Part shown: one piece after another, positions 34,585-46,394 of the stretch | Layout: every line of letters begins with the position of its first letter | Numbering within the stretch: the stretch's first letter is position 1 | Assembly: GCA_036784855.1 (NCBI GenBank) | Contig: JAZDSV010000011.1 | Span: 310,001 to 374,000, forward strand | Length of the DNA: 64,000 nt | Source of the DNA: Aphelidium insulamus | Taxonomy: Eukaryota; Aphelidiomycota; Aphelidea; Aphelidiaceae | Reading direction: 5' to 3' | The notes under the pieces: generated by a model | What the model was told of the DNA's origin: nothing | Databases searched by the model: none | Seen by the model: the letters and a program-made list of their open reading frames with translations, nothing else | Program-made: the position numbers and the translations under genes

Positions 34585-35143
34585 CTACTTGTTAACTACC
34601 TCCCAAGGAGAAAGTTGCATCACGTCACGAAAGCTTGCCGCCGGGTAGTCGAAATCGCTGATATGGTTAACATTGCAGACCCAACGTGGAACGTTTTTGC
34701 TCTTTCCTTTTATCCTGGTAGATACATCTTGACCCTTCTTCTTGAGAACCTTGCATGTATAACCCGGCTGCGGAGCATCGTCTTTGTCCGCGGGATTCAC
34801 GGTACGCCAAACGCTTCCTTTCTGACCGGAAAAATCCACAAAGCGCTTCTTTTTGCCCGCCTGGTGGCAACCAGTGCGTATGTAAAATGGTGCTAGAGAG
34901 GTTTGCGACAATGTGAGTTTGGTGTGCTTCGATGCCTTGATGGAATATACGGTTTTGTATGTTCCTCTCGAGTGTGAGAGTTGCGTCATGTCAATTTGAC
35001 CATTGCCGGTGCGGTGGAGCTGAAACGGAATAGGTGACAGCACATGCTGCAGTCATGCTGCAAGATATGGCCAAATTTGGTGCGGCATTTGCGATCGCTA
35101 CACAAGCAACCAGGGCCACGGCGACATAATGCAGAGGATTCAT
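34585..35143 (-). CDS. Small secreted protein of unknown family
   Basis: The ATG at 35143 opens a signal peptide (MNPLHYVAVALVAC...). The main frame (from about 35,040 to the stop at 34585) is one base out of register with it, so an intron is needed. A 55-nt intron with a GTAGCG donor and CTGCAG acceptor joins them (total 168 codons). A 19-nt excision ending TTTCAG would also restore frame but is too short for this genome. The mature part is basic, with few Cys (TGCHQAGKKKR, YTCKVLKKKG, RWVCNVNH) and no recognisable domain. Promoter and start are plausible; function unknown. It is convergent with SNAPC3. Confidence 0.5.
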
Positions 35144-35524
35144 ATCTTGGATAGTAAGCGTTCAGTAATAATAGTAGATGCGATGATGATGAAATTGTGT
35201 AGGCTGCAACAGTGCACGTACGCTTTTTATAGCTGCGCACCTGAAACACGGTGTTACACAAATGGACGTTTCATGTGAGTGTGACGTTGCACTAATTTGT
35301 ATCACGTGACGTTCACAATGCGCCGTTTGTGTGACACTGTGCTGCTTACGTGACACTAGTACCACTCAAATTGGCCGAGTGCGTTAGTGATGCGCAACCT
35401 GCAGCATATCGTTTGTTGGTTCCTGTTCATGTGATTGATTCATCAACACCCTCGACATGTAGACATGTTTTATAAGACACTAGGCGCACTCGCGCAGGCA
35501 CGCAATTGTGTACAAATATAGCCG
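35144..35524. other. Intergenic stretch, no gene seen
   Basis: About 380 bp between the start of the small secreted protein and the stop of the MedA-like gene. It contains several ACGTGA/CACGTGA steps (35270-35355) that could be bHLH or bZIP sites. No coding or repeat structure was recognised. Confidence 0.4.
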
Positions 35525-37826
35525 TCAGAGTGTCAGATTGCCCGGATCCGTGTAGCCGTAGTTACTTGTAGCCATGTAATTGCTATGCAGCTCGCCGTCA
35601 GCCGTGGGAGATGAATAGTTGTTGCTGTTGCTGTTGTTGGGTGCTTGTGGTGCATCATTGACCAACGCCTGACCAGTCCCGCCGATCCAGGCGGCATTGC
35701 CAGCATTTGCGCCTGGTGATGCGGTGACAGCTTTCGTGCGGTAACGATTAGGATGGTATATGCAAATGATTTTGTGGATGGCGGCGGGGATGCTACGCCA
35801 CGGAAACACTTTGATATCCTTTTCAATGTTTCGTGGCCGCGGCTGCATCATTACTGCTTGTAGAATGTGACTTAGAACGTGCATACCTCGCCAAAGGCCA
35901 TGAGCTTTTTGAAGAATGATGCGCAAGAATCGCTTCCCTTGGATATAGTGAGCGGCTTAAAGGTTTCCAGGTGGCGCCTGATCCGATTCTTGGCAGCGTC
36001 TGCCGCCATCACCTCCCCAAAGTCAAGCTCCCGTGCAACGCATTCAATAAGATATCTTTGTAATGTTAATATTACAAGACATGACAGTGACAATGGACGT
36101 ACACAAGGTCCACGCTGGTGACGACATATTGCTGAACTTCTTCCCAGTATACGCACGACACCAGGCAATAGTCCATGCGCGAGTCCTCGGATCCAGCCTC
36201 GTCAAACGTGGCGGTGGCGCGCGGTTCTTCCGGCTCGCTCGGGTCGGCGTCTTGGTGCTCAAAGGTTAGTCGTGCAATGCGCCGGCCTATAACGAAGTCT
36301 TCTTCTGTCCAATTCTCGGCAATGTCGTCCAGCTTGCAGAAACGCAACACTCGCTTGCCCAAGTCCGTAAGCGGCGTGGCCCTCGACATTCGCAGCGCCA
36401 TTTGGTTGTTGCGCGAAGTGGATGAAACAGTCGATATGGTTGTCTGCGAGGAATGCTGTGCTGAAGTACCGACTCCCAGCAGTTGACTGTACGGTGACTG
36501 AGACGGCGTAATGGGCGGGGTTGCGTAGGCGATTTGCGCCGTATATTGATCTTGCAGGCCATGCGGCACGGCGAATCGTTCTCTGGGCGGCGGTGGAGGC
36601 AAATTGCCTTCTGAACGGCTAGTGTGCTGCCGCGGGGCTTCCGACTGCATAATTAGCGATTCGAATGCAGCGTCAGTGGAGGTTATGTAGCTGCCACTGC
36701 GCGTGGAAGCGGCACGCCGCGGCCGCTTGCTGACAGGCATACCGGTGGGTGGCGGCAGAACAAGTCCAGAGTTGTTGAGTTGCGCGGTAAATGACAACGG
36801 CGATATCTGTTCCAGCGAAACGGTTGCATGTGCGCGAGGCGATGCTGGCGGCTGCTGGCCGTGCTGAGTGTCAAACACGGCCGAGGGCGCGGCATAGGGA
36901 ATTTCGGGCGTCGATTGTACCACAGTTACGGAGGGAGCTTCACCTGACTGATTTGCACTGCCTGCTTCCTCCACATAGTACAGTTCGCCCAGCGTGCGCT
37001 GTTCAATGACAGTGCCAGCGTGCGGAGAATTTAAAGCACCGCCGGCCGCACCACCGCTCTCGGTGAGGAGCAGTTGCACGGGCACACAGCGCGTAAACCA
37101 TCGAGTCTCGTCAAACTGCGGCACCACACAGTTCACATGAATGGCAATGGTAGAAGAGTCGCGCATGGATCCAGCCACCGCGCCGTTGTGCATCTGCTGT
37201 TTCTGCTGTTGCAATCGCTGGTGTCGGCGAGCCAGCGGACGGTCCAGTGTCACGGTAGCGTCCACCAGCGCCAGCCCAAAGCTGAGTTGTATGCGGACAC
37301 TGGACGGATACAGTTCATGCACTTGCAGCGTGACGCCGTACATTCGGCCATTGGACGTCACGTGCGGCGCGGACACGCTGACCAGATTGCCAGAGCCGTC
37401 CTCAGTGCTGGCCACATCACCAGAAGCGGGTGCATGCGACGCTCGTGAAGTTATGAACTGGGACGGGTCGCCGTCTCCGTCGTCATACTCATGTGGCGCA
37501 GCAACTTGGCCGTCAGAGTCAAATGCATGGCCGCCGTGAGCGCCATCGGCTTGCACAGCACCACTCGAGGCACAACCGCCATCAAAATCACCGTAAATAT
37601 GCGTCCCTTGAGCGTCGGTAGTAGGGTTCACCATCTGACGGCTGTTTGACCACGCGTCGTCCACTTGCGCCGACCGTGACCGTTTTATGGAACCGCCACC
37701 GCCGCCATCGCCGGTACCAGCGTAATCTTCGTGCAAATCTGCTTAAGATGGATGTGAGCGTGCATATGTAAGAAACGTGCAGTGCATGCACTTGCCTGGG
37801 GCGCTGCTGTTGTCCGCTGCGCGCAT
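35525..37826 (-). CDS. MedA-like developmental regulator with DUF7082 domain
   Basis: Four exons. The ATG is at 37826 (MRAADNSSAP), joined by a GC-AG intron (37795-37739) to DLHEDYAGTGDG. The first ~440 residues are disordered and Ser/Gln/Pro-rich, apart from a conserved-looking segment (MYGVTLQVHELYPSSVRIQLSFGL). The C-terminal domain starts LGKRVLRFCKLDD and contains NWTEEDFVIGRRIARL, SCVYWEEVQQYVVTSVDL, FGEVMAADAAKNRIRRHLE and EKDIKVFPWRSIPAAIHKI. This is the pattern I associate with DUF7082 in the fungal Medusa/Ren1 regulators of conidial development. An Asn/Ser-rich tail ends the protein. Nuclear, transcription-related role by family; the target process here is unknown. Confidence 0.65.
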
Positions 37827-37949
37827 CGCTCGCTTAAATCGGAATCGGCAGCGGAAACGCCACACTGGCTAATTGCACTGTATTAGAGGCATTTAATTAG
37901 CGGCATTGAATTAGGCAACTTCATTATTTCCTCTCACACATTGGAAATC

Positions 37950-39424
37950 CTAAACATTCTCTGCGTTGCTTGTACGGCAGGAAACAGACACTGTCGGCAG
38001 AACCGAAGTGATATCTTCCGACATGCATGCACGAAAAATATTACAGATAGGTTGAGGTATGTCTCGTGCATACTTGAAACGAACTTGATCTGGCAATGGA
38101 TGACAAGCACGAATGAATGCAGCACTAGCGAGATCAATTCGGCGCGTGTTAAACAAAGAGTCGTACACCCAAACATCGTTGACTGCTGGGTTAATATCGG
38201 CAAGGATCCAATGAACGTTGTTGCAATTGACATATTGAAGCGTTCGAATTCTTGCGGGTTCTTTCGGCTGGACAAGCGTATCAAAAGTCGGACCAAATAT
38301 CGATTTGTCAACGGAAGCGTGCAAAATTTCGAATGCTGCAAGCATGTGCTGATCGGTTAGCCAGCCACTCGAAAGCAGATTTATCTCATCATTTTTGGTC
38401 AGATACCATCGTCCCGCCCAATATGTTGTAGGCCCACGTGACAATATATTGCAGTCGTGGTCAGTCAATATTTTGTCATTAGCTGGAACAGTTGCAACTT
38501 TAACTGTGGATGCAGAATTGTTGGCGACAGAAGTGTTCATGTACGTCACTTTCTCCATCGGACTGGTTGTAGCATCATATGACTCCATCGGAATACTGGA
38601 TATAGCGACACTTGAATCTTTGGGACTGGTCGTAGCAACATGTGACTGCACCGGAATACTGGTCGTGGCCACTTGTGAATTCAAAATGGTGCCGCTATCT
38701 GAGAAATTGTGGTTGCTTTGGTAAGCATCCAGTTTGATAGTCTTCATCAATTTTCGGTGGCCCAATGATCCTTTAGGCCGTCCGCGGCGCTTAAAACATT
38801 GTATAGTTGCCACCCGAGGCAAATGAGGAAAGTCAAGTGTTGAAACCTTAAAGACATAGTGAATGTGCGGGCACTGTCTCCATTTGATGTAGTCAACACA
38901 CGAGCAAACTACAACAACTAAGCACGTTGCCGGCTCAGAAAATTGCTGATCTGACGAGTCAATGGCATTGCAGTAGTAGGACCTAGTATGGGCTTGAGGT
39001 CGTTTTGGATCTTGACAGCACCGTATGCTTGTCCCTTATGGTGAGAGCCATTGATATGCTGCATAGATTCCCACCTTTTTCCATCGACAAGCTTCACTAT
39101 AGCCTCTTTAACAAAGTTTGATAGACCATAAGCATGGTCAATAGGTGCTGCGTTAGCATGTCTGCCAGCACTCTTGCAGTAGAACGTAGCAGTGCCGAAA
39201 CACTGATATACTGTTCCTCGCCAGGAGCAGGTCTCATCAGAAGATGCAGACTCCTCGCTGTCGCAGTCTTTACAGCCATAAGTGTGGACAACGGCTCGAT
39301 GGTTGCCCTGATGCCCGCAGACGCCTATAGCACATCCACGGCTGTTGTTCCTGATGTACAGTGTCCCGCAGGCAAAATGGGCCCGAGCATTGGCCAAACT
39401 GTCGAATTTTTCCCACTTGGACAT
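37950..39424 (-). CDS. Transposase-related SWIM zinc finger / AT-hook / Ulp1-like protease gene
   Basis: An ATG at 39424 opens a Cys/His-rich N-terminal domain (MSKWEKFDSLANARAHF, then CGHQGNH, YGCKDC and TCSWRG) like the DNA-binding modules of MULE-type transposases. A 32-nt excision (38982-38951) joins it in frame to SEPATC...CSCVDYIKWRQCPHIHYV, a SWIM zinc finger (CxCx8CxH). An AT-hook (KRRGRPKGS), a Val-Ala-Thr-Thr-Ser repeat linker and a Ulp1/C48-like fold follow (LTKNDEINLLSSGWL..., NNVHWILAD with the His, WVYDSLF with the Asp). The total is 481 codons including the stop. The Ulp1 nucleophile region at the C-terminus is poorly preserved; an alternative frame there reads QCLFPAVQAT. No DDE catalytic core lies between the domains. 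It is either a non-autonomous DNA-transposon gene or a domesticated derivative. Confidence 0.6.
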
Positions 39425-39426
39425 TG

Positions 39427-39640
39427 AGTATTTTGGTAGTGGAAAAAAAATATTTCTGTAGTGGAAGTGAATATTTATGTAGTGGATGTGATAATTTTGG
39501 TAGTGGAAGAAAATATTTTGTAGTGGAAGCGAATATTTGTGTAGTGGAAGCGAATATTTTGTAGTGGAAGTGAGTATTTGTGTAGTGGAAGTGAGTATTT
39601 CGGTAGTGGAAGTGAGTATTTTGGTAGTGGGCAAAAAATA
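39427..39640. repeat. Minisatellite, about ten copies of a ~20-bp unit
   Basis: Imperfect tandem copies of TAGTGGAAGTGAGTATTT with 1-3 variable bases. The array begins within a few bases of the start codon of the SWIM/Ulp1 gene, in its 5' flank. It stays open in the same frame on the reverse strand, giving spurious Thr-Thr-Lys-Ile-Leu repeats. Confidence 0.9.
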
Positions 39641-39744
39641 GTCCTCATAATAAAAACACCATAGAAATAGGACGCTGTACACTACACATACATGTTCGAG
39701 ACATCTATTGATGCAGTATGTATGAATATTCAACAATGCGACGG

Positions 39745-40782
39745 TCAAGCAACGTATCGGGTAAATGTGCCACGGGTGAGCCAATTCTGTTTCTTGGCTT
39801 GATCGACGGGATCTTCGCTGCTGGTGTAGAGCGACTTGATGGCCGCAGACCGATCCTTTGCTTGAATGACCTTTGGTATGGCGTCAACAGAGAGCAGCGC
39901 TGCAGTTATCGAGGGCATGTTGACAGAAGGTTTCTTGGTAACGTGCGCATGTGTTACGCTGTCATCAGCAGCATCTTTCCGCTTCTGCGACGGAGCAGAC
40001 TCGCCGCCAGCTGCCGCTACCTTCTTGGACTTGGTGGACTTCTTGGCCATTTTTTTCCTCGCCTCCATCCTGACACTTAATTCCACAATTTCTTCATCGC
40101 TCGCCGGGTTAATTGGAATTACATCAGCCGCCGTGAATGGCTTGCCGCACTAAAAAACCAAAAGTCAGTCTTTAATTGCACGGATATTACAATACACAGC
40201 AAACCTGGAGACACTCTGAAGCAGGCACCTCTTTCAACGCTTGCTGACTCAGCACGCATCCACAAGAGAACAGGAAGCAAAAGGGCTGCTGTCCGTTCAT
40301 CTCCTTCATGGTTATGGGGCAAACAAATTGTGAGCGCGTATAGTCCGTGGCCATTGTCGCCTCATCATAAGACGGATTCTTGGCCAGATTTAGCGTGACC
40401 ACATCCTATAAACGGTAAGCATCCACAAGAAAAGACGGTGTGGACGCGCATCTGGCTATTTATACCTACCCGAGGCCGTTTGACGTGCGCACACACCTTG
40501 TCACCATCCCCGAAGCTCGTGGGGTCCAGCAGAAACTCGTACACAGCATCCTTATTGTACAGCTTGCCCAGCTGGCACGCTACCATGGGTGGGCGCAGTC
40601 GGCTCTTTGATAGAGCGCAGTAGAACGTGCTCGAGGCGCTCTGTGCAGTCTTGTCGACAGCAGCACGCTTCTCCTTTGTCTTGACCAGCTCATACCGCTT
40701 GGGAATGCTACCACCGTCACAGCCCTACGGTGGAAACGTGGTCAGCATGCGAGGAAAACCGCAGTGCGCCCCGACTTACCAT
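39745..40782 (-). CDS. RTF2: Replication termination factor 2 (Rtf2 RING-like)
   Basis: Four exons. The ATG at 40782 is followed at once by an intron, and the next exon gives GCDGGSIPKRYELVK, the exact Rtf2 start. PMVACQLGKLYNKDAVYEFLLD follows, then (after a ~66-nt intron) DVVTLNLAKNPSY. The RING-like region is FVCPITMKEMNGQQPFCFLFSCGCVLSQQALKE, with ECLQCGKPFTAADVI after the last intron. The tail is Lys-rich and ends KSLYTSSED. Rtf2 is a PCNA-associated factor that regulates replisome stability and polar fork arrest. All landmark motifs are in order. Confidence 0.93.
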
Positions 40783-40890
40783 GCTTGCGAATTGTTATCG
40801 ACTTGTGGACTTCGAATCGACCAATCACGGCCCTCCCTTGTGAAGCATTTAATGTGTGGTTTGCACTCGCCACCAATTACAACACTTGGC

Positions 40891-41522
40891 TAGTGTGCGC
40901 CGGACCCCGGACCCTGGCGCGGGGTCCCGCGTGGACCCCGCGGGGTCCAAGCTCTGGACCCCTTGGACCCCTCCGGTCACGTGACCGTTGCCATGGCAAA
41001 TGACGTCATGATAGAGCGTCGCCAGAGTGAAACTAGGTTATTGTGCATCAGGTGTGTGTCATCTCTCATGTATCATTGCCAGTAACTACCAAGTTACCTA
41101 GCTGTGATGCCAACATATTAGATAAAATGACTACTAATGGCTGTTGCTTTAGTGTGGTATATATATATAAATATAGTATTAGTTGACCAAAATACCGATA
41201 TAATATCGTATATTATATCGGTATTTAACATCGTAGCGCGACGAGGCCGTGCATAGTCATTATCATAGCACATGCGCTAATGCTTGAAGACAACTTTAGT
41301 TATGACCATGATGGTAAAGGCCACTTGGCACATCTAGCGCACCAACATTACACTGGCATATATGATCATACATGTAGCATCTTATTAAACACTTATTGGG
41401 AGAGTTTTTATATTGGACCCCTCATAGACCCCTCATGAAACCCTTGTGGACCCCGCCTTAAGTATTGGACCCCAGGGTCCAAAAGGGTCCACGCGCTGGA
41501 CCCTTCCAATAGGCGCACACTA
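40891..41522. mobile_element. hAT-type MITE (632 bp, 11-bp terminal inverted repeats, 8-bp target duplication)
   Basis: The left end TAGTGTGCGCC (40891-40901) is the exact reverse complement of the right end GGCGCACACTA (41512-41522). The flanking bases CACTTGGC occur directly before the left end (40883-40890) and directly after the right end (41523-41530), an 8-bp target-site duplication. Both subterminal regions are packed with GGACCC/GGGTCC motifs (about a dozen). The interior is AT-rich, with a perfect hairpin and no coding frame. An 8-bp duplication, a YARNG-like tip and clustered subterminal repeats point to the hAT superfamily; P-type is the alternative. Exact ends and duplication suggest a fairly recent insertion, 108 bp upstream of the RTF2 start. 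Confidence 0.88.
41191..41225. repeat. Perfect 15-bp-arm hairpin inside the MITE
   Basis: AATACCGATATAATA (41191-41205), a 5-base loop TCGTA, then the exact reverse complement (41211-41225), near the middle of the element. Confidence 0.95.
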
Positions 41523-41664
41523 CACTTGGCACAAGATCTGAAAAGCAATTGAGGCATGATTAAATTAATAATCTCAAGTGTATTGCAAATTCTCAGCGGT
41601 CACATATCATCAGCAGAGTCGTCCGAATGTACTATCGGTTTGTTAAGAATCTTCAAAAGAATTG

Positions 41665-44600
41665 TTACTTGCCTCGACGTGTGCGCCTGGAGCGAGCGGA
41701 TTTATCTGCTGCTCGCGTGCCCTTTGTTTTGGATGATCTTTGCTGAGCAGGAGTTGATATAGAAACCGAGCTCAGGGCTTTTGTGATTTGATTAAGTCGA
41801 CCGTTGGATTGCTGCGCCATGTTGGCTGTAGCGTTTGAGTTTTCATCCCCTTCTACGGCGTCTGGGGCAGCAATGGCGATTTTTCCATTTGCGATAGCAT
41901 GCAGTTCATTGATAGACCGCTCAAGGTCGTCAGACATTTGACGCATTTCCACCTTTCCGCTTTTTCTGGCCTACATGGTCTCAAGATGGTATCACTGAAA
42001 CACTCCGTGCGCACCTTTGTCACAACTTCCAACATGAGTTTTACAACGTCTCCATCAGCCAGCTTATCCTGATAAAGTGGCAAATTGTCCATCAGTTTGC
42101 GCAGCCCTCGTTCAGAATTGAACGGTAGCAGCGAAATACAAAAGCTGATATCTCGCCACTGTCTTGCTCTATAGGCGGATTTAAATCGCAGACATAACTT
42201 CTCCACAACGTTTTCAGTTTGGCGATCCTATGAGTGGTGTCATAACTAAAACAAATATACCAATAATACTTGCCTTTTCAATAAATGAGAATAGGAACCT
42301 CATAATGGACCTAAACTTTGATTCTTCCAAATTTTCCTTCGACGAAAGCCCGCTAATTATATCCGGAAGATTGTTATAGATCGCATTATCCTTCGTTGAA
42401 AGTTCCGTGAAGAAAAGTTTCGCAAGATCACTTATGCGCACGTCGTCGTCCTCGACGCAAAGAGCCATATCGCCGATTTGACCCTTTACCTTGACCATGC
42501 CATTCAAGATCAAATGCGTCAGCACCATTAGCGCATTCTTCTTCACCGTTATATCAACATCGCCGAGTCGCTTGTACAAGAAGGAAATGTTTTGATCGAT
42601 TAAATTGCTGAAGCAGACGACTAAATCGCCGATAGCGATGATAATATTACTTCTCGTGTAAGTATCGCTGGTAGTTTCGAGAATGTGAAAGAGTAGCGCC
42701 ATATTTTCGCGGCAAAAGTTCTCGCTGACACACATGAATTTGCTTAGAGACATCACCGCCATACGATAGACCAATGGATTCTTGAAGACACATTTTAGCG
42801 TTTGACTTATATGTTAACGAGTCACTTACGGTGTATTTTTGAGGATTGCTGCAAATAAACGTCAACATTGAACCATAGACTGAGAGCAGTGATCGATGGC
42901 CGAACAGAATCTCTCGTTCACGCAAATCCTTGAGACGCTCACCGACTTCATCCTCTACAGAACCGACAACTTGCTCCAAATCATCCGCGGAGCTTGTATT
43001 AAGTTTTTTCTCCGTATTTGCTGAATTGATAAGATTAAATACATTGTTCCTGCCACGTACCGGCGCTACCGTTCGCAGAACTTTTTTTCATATCAATTTC
43101 GATAGTTTCCATGTACGCAATTTGTTTAATGGCCACATGACCAATTATGAACAAGAGTCTGGCAAGGTCGAAGTTGCTGGTTGATTTTGCTAAAATTAAG
43201 TTCTGGTGCTCCAGCTCTGGTCCCTCTTGATCATAAAACACTTGTTTCGCGATAGACGAGATAGTTCTGGAAACAATTCTGTCTGGATATTCCGCAAGAC
43301 AGTAGATTGTTCCAATGACTTGTTCTGCCGCAGTGAACCAGTCTACCGAGTTGCACGATGCTTTCTTCAGGATCGAGCACAATTTGCCAAACATCATATG
43401 ATCATTACTAAAGCGAGTTGGAGAATCCGCGACATCCTTACGATTCACTACGGTCTCAGAAGCCAACTTCTGCAACGAAATGCAAGTATAGCGCGCCAAA
43501 AAGTAATCGTCCTACATAATCATCATTATGCGAAAAGCAGAGAAAGTTCGTCATACCTTGCCATGCGAACCTAAACCGATCTTTAGCATGAGATCGATAC
43601 GATCGGACAGCACAGCTGGCGAGTTTTTCGCCAACATCCCCAGAATCATGATGGCCCCTCGCCGTTGCTCTCGTGGCATTTCTTTTTTCGAAGATCCATA
43701 AACATGCCACAAATGCGCGACGACTTCATCGGAAACGAGTCCCCTAGCCATCATGATCGCCAGTATTTGTTCCAGCGACGTCGAATCGGCGAGTGTCATA
43801 TTAAAAGTCAACCTAAAGGTAAATACCACGCGGGACAATTCAAGAATCCATACGAAATCAAGTTTTTACAAATGGTCTTGACGTGTAAATTTTCGTCCAC
43901 CAGAGGCATATCCACAAAAAGCTGATGATAAGCCATAATGAGACATTCTTTGATGCTTTTGCTCTCGTTATCACCAGTGTCCTTGGACCATACAAGATGG
44001 GCCATACGCCTTATACCTTCCTAAAGACAGTCAATTTAATCTTTTGCAAGTTCTAATACACCAATGAGCTTACATTGGCCGCATTGATGCCGCACGTATA
44101 GGCCGCGACAAGATAATGTATGCTCTCTACCACATCTGATTTTGTCTTTGACGCAAGTAATTCGTAAATTGTCACAGTTGCTATCGTCATTGAATCCGTA
44201 AATTGCACTGCGTCTTGATAGTACGCTCGTTCGCGCTGGAAGCTCTCTAGCTGTTCAGCGGTAACAGTAGTCGCCGTTGCGTCCTGATTAGGTGGCAGCG
44301 CTTCATTATATTTCATATCAGCTCCAGAAACCATGGCTTGTTTTGCTTCATCTGGAAGGGCGTTGCGTAAGTCGGCAATTATAGAGTCGAACGAAGCTGC
44401 CTTAAATGACAGTTTAGTCGTCGTCAATAATATTTCGAACGTATACGACCTTTTCGAGCTCGACGTCAATGGCGCCGATTTTTTGGTTGAAGAGCGTCAA
44501 GTCGAGCTTCTGATCGACCCAGAATGGATGGCATTCCAACAATTTGCGCAACAGTCGTACGGCATCTTTGCGGACAAGACTCGATTTATCCATAAGTCGT

Positions 44601-46231
44601 GCAGTGACTCCATCAATAACCTTTTTACGTCGGCTGAGCGGTATTGCATTCTTTTGGACATCTGCAATGTCATTGACGTTCACGACTCCGTCCGATACGC
44701 TGAAACCGTGATTAGCTGTGATAGTAACGGTTCTGTGCTTACTCGCACAGATAATAGAACGTTTTCAGAACGCGCGATCTACAGTAGGAACTGATGTCCA
44801 GCAGCCTATCTTCCAGCTCGGAACAGAGCGAAATAGATTGGCTAGCTGCAACTTCGGACGATTCGTTGACTAAATGACGTCCCATAACGTTTCCGATTAC
44901 TTCAATGATTGCACATCGCATGTTATATGCCTAAGAATAAGGTCAGACTTCGCCGTATATAATATCAATACCGTACTGGGCTGTCAATCTGCGCGCTAAT
45001 GAAAGCTAAATGCTTAAATACTTCCAAAGGCTGTAGTTCTGACATGCAAATCAGGAATTTGCCAAATTCTTTTGCGGCCTTGTCTTCGGCTGAAAACTCG
45101 ATATCGCCAGTATCGCTAAAACTTAATGACAAATTATCAACGCAACAAGTCTCATACCGAAGTGCCGCTGAGAGGATGTTATTTGTGGGGTTTTCCGTTA
45201 CAACAGCTGAAATGACATCGGCCATCAGCTCCGAGAGATGTGAACAATATCTCAAGTTCTGGACAAGAGCCACTTGAAATGCAGAGCCGTGGTCATACGT
45301 TGCAATTGCAGACACAAGGATTCGCACAATCTTTTCCCTCAATTTGTCGACTTTGATATTGGCTTCGTTTTCTAGCAGGGTATCCACAATTCCGGAAATT
45401 AAGCTGTTGTACAATCAGTGTCATATTGAAGTTGCTGAAATGTAAATAGCATATACCTCATGAATGGACCACGTTCGTTCACCATGCTCCAAACGGCTGT
45501 CAACTTCAAGTCCAGCAATTCCGCGATTCCACAAAGCAGCGAGACGTTCATCTCGGTCCGATTCCACTCCAGACTGTTGTTGTCGTCGGATTTCTTTCCT
45601 TTTCGTCCAGGCTATCGATTAGCATTGCAATCGCACCCATGGTGATAATGATACCTTTTTTGTCGACACCGAAGGGGACGCATTATCATGTTCGGCAGTG
45701 ACCACAAGTTTGAATGCCAACAATACAACCATTTCGCATCGATGCCGCATTAGAGCAACATGATCTTGTGTGTGCACCTTGTTCATCCAGTTGCCGACGT
45801 GACTAACAAGTGTGGCCAAGGCTAGCACTCGCTCAGCCAGTGCGTTATACTATATGTACGAACCATCTACCACCGCATGGACAACTCTGCTTCTGACTTC
45901 CGCGGGTAAATGCGCGAATTCACTTCATGATGTGAACGGCAGTTTTTGCAATAGTGTGCACCTACTCCACAAATAGAGTCAAAGACTGGGTGCCATCCTG
46001 CTGTTCAACGCCACCATAATTCTCATATGCTGCATTGATAAAGTCATCGAGCTCCTCCGAGGCATCTGCCCTGATGTTAGTAACGAGTCATGTCCAAACT
46101 GTGGCATTGTTCCCCGTGCCGTCCAGACGCTGCAATAGTGCCGAGGTGGACAGCGAGCAGAGGGTCGACGTCTCTCGCGGGGCGGCAGATTGCTCTTTGA
46201 AGCGTACAATCTCCTCGCTAAGCTGCCACAT
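41665..46231 (-). CDS. CND1: Condensin complex subunit 1 (CND1/YCS4/NCAPD2)
   Basis: A multi-exon (more than ten) HEAT-repeat protein of roughly 1,250 residues. Diagnostic blocks lie toward the C-terminus: SLSKFMCVSENFCRENM, ETTSDTYTRSNIIIAIGDL, FLYKRLGDVDITVKKNALMV, LTHLILNGMVKVKGQIGDM, VRISDLAKLFFTELS and ENVVEKLCLRFKSAYRARQWRDISFCISLLPF. These are the classic Cnd1 domain and the segment that follows it. A basic tail (SARSRRTRRGK) ends the protein. Condensin compacts mitotic chromosomes. The C-terminal two thirds are secure. The N-terminus is weak: the likely start is the ATG at 46231 (MWQLSEEIV), but I could not join the first exon to the next (DASEELDDFINAAYENYGG, about 46071-45965) with a clean splice. 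It is divergent from ABRACL with 163 bp between starts. Confidence 0.88.
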
Positions 46232-46394
46232 GTTTGTTAAAGCGCGCGCCGAGATTTTGCCAATGCGAACTGCGCGGAACTGTGCGCTTGTTTGCGTGCT
46301 TGTTGTGGCCTAACCGATCGCCCAGCAGTCAGTGACGCTCTGACATCTAGCACACTCACACGCTCTTGCACGCACACCCTCACACAGTTGCACA

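Noticed and set aside
38395-38724. Plus-strand 109-codon frame inside the SWIM/Ulp1 gene
   Set aside because: Complement of the Val-Ala-Thr-Thr-Ser repeat linker; no homology or promoter.
39427-39640. CRISPR-like array of ~20-bp repeats
   Set aside because: Units are contiguous and imperfect with no unique spacers; a minisatellite in a eukaryotic genome.
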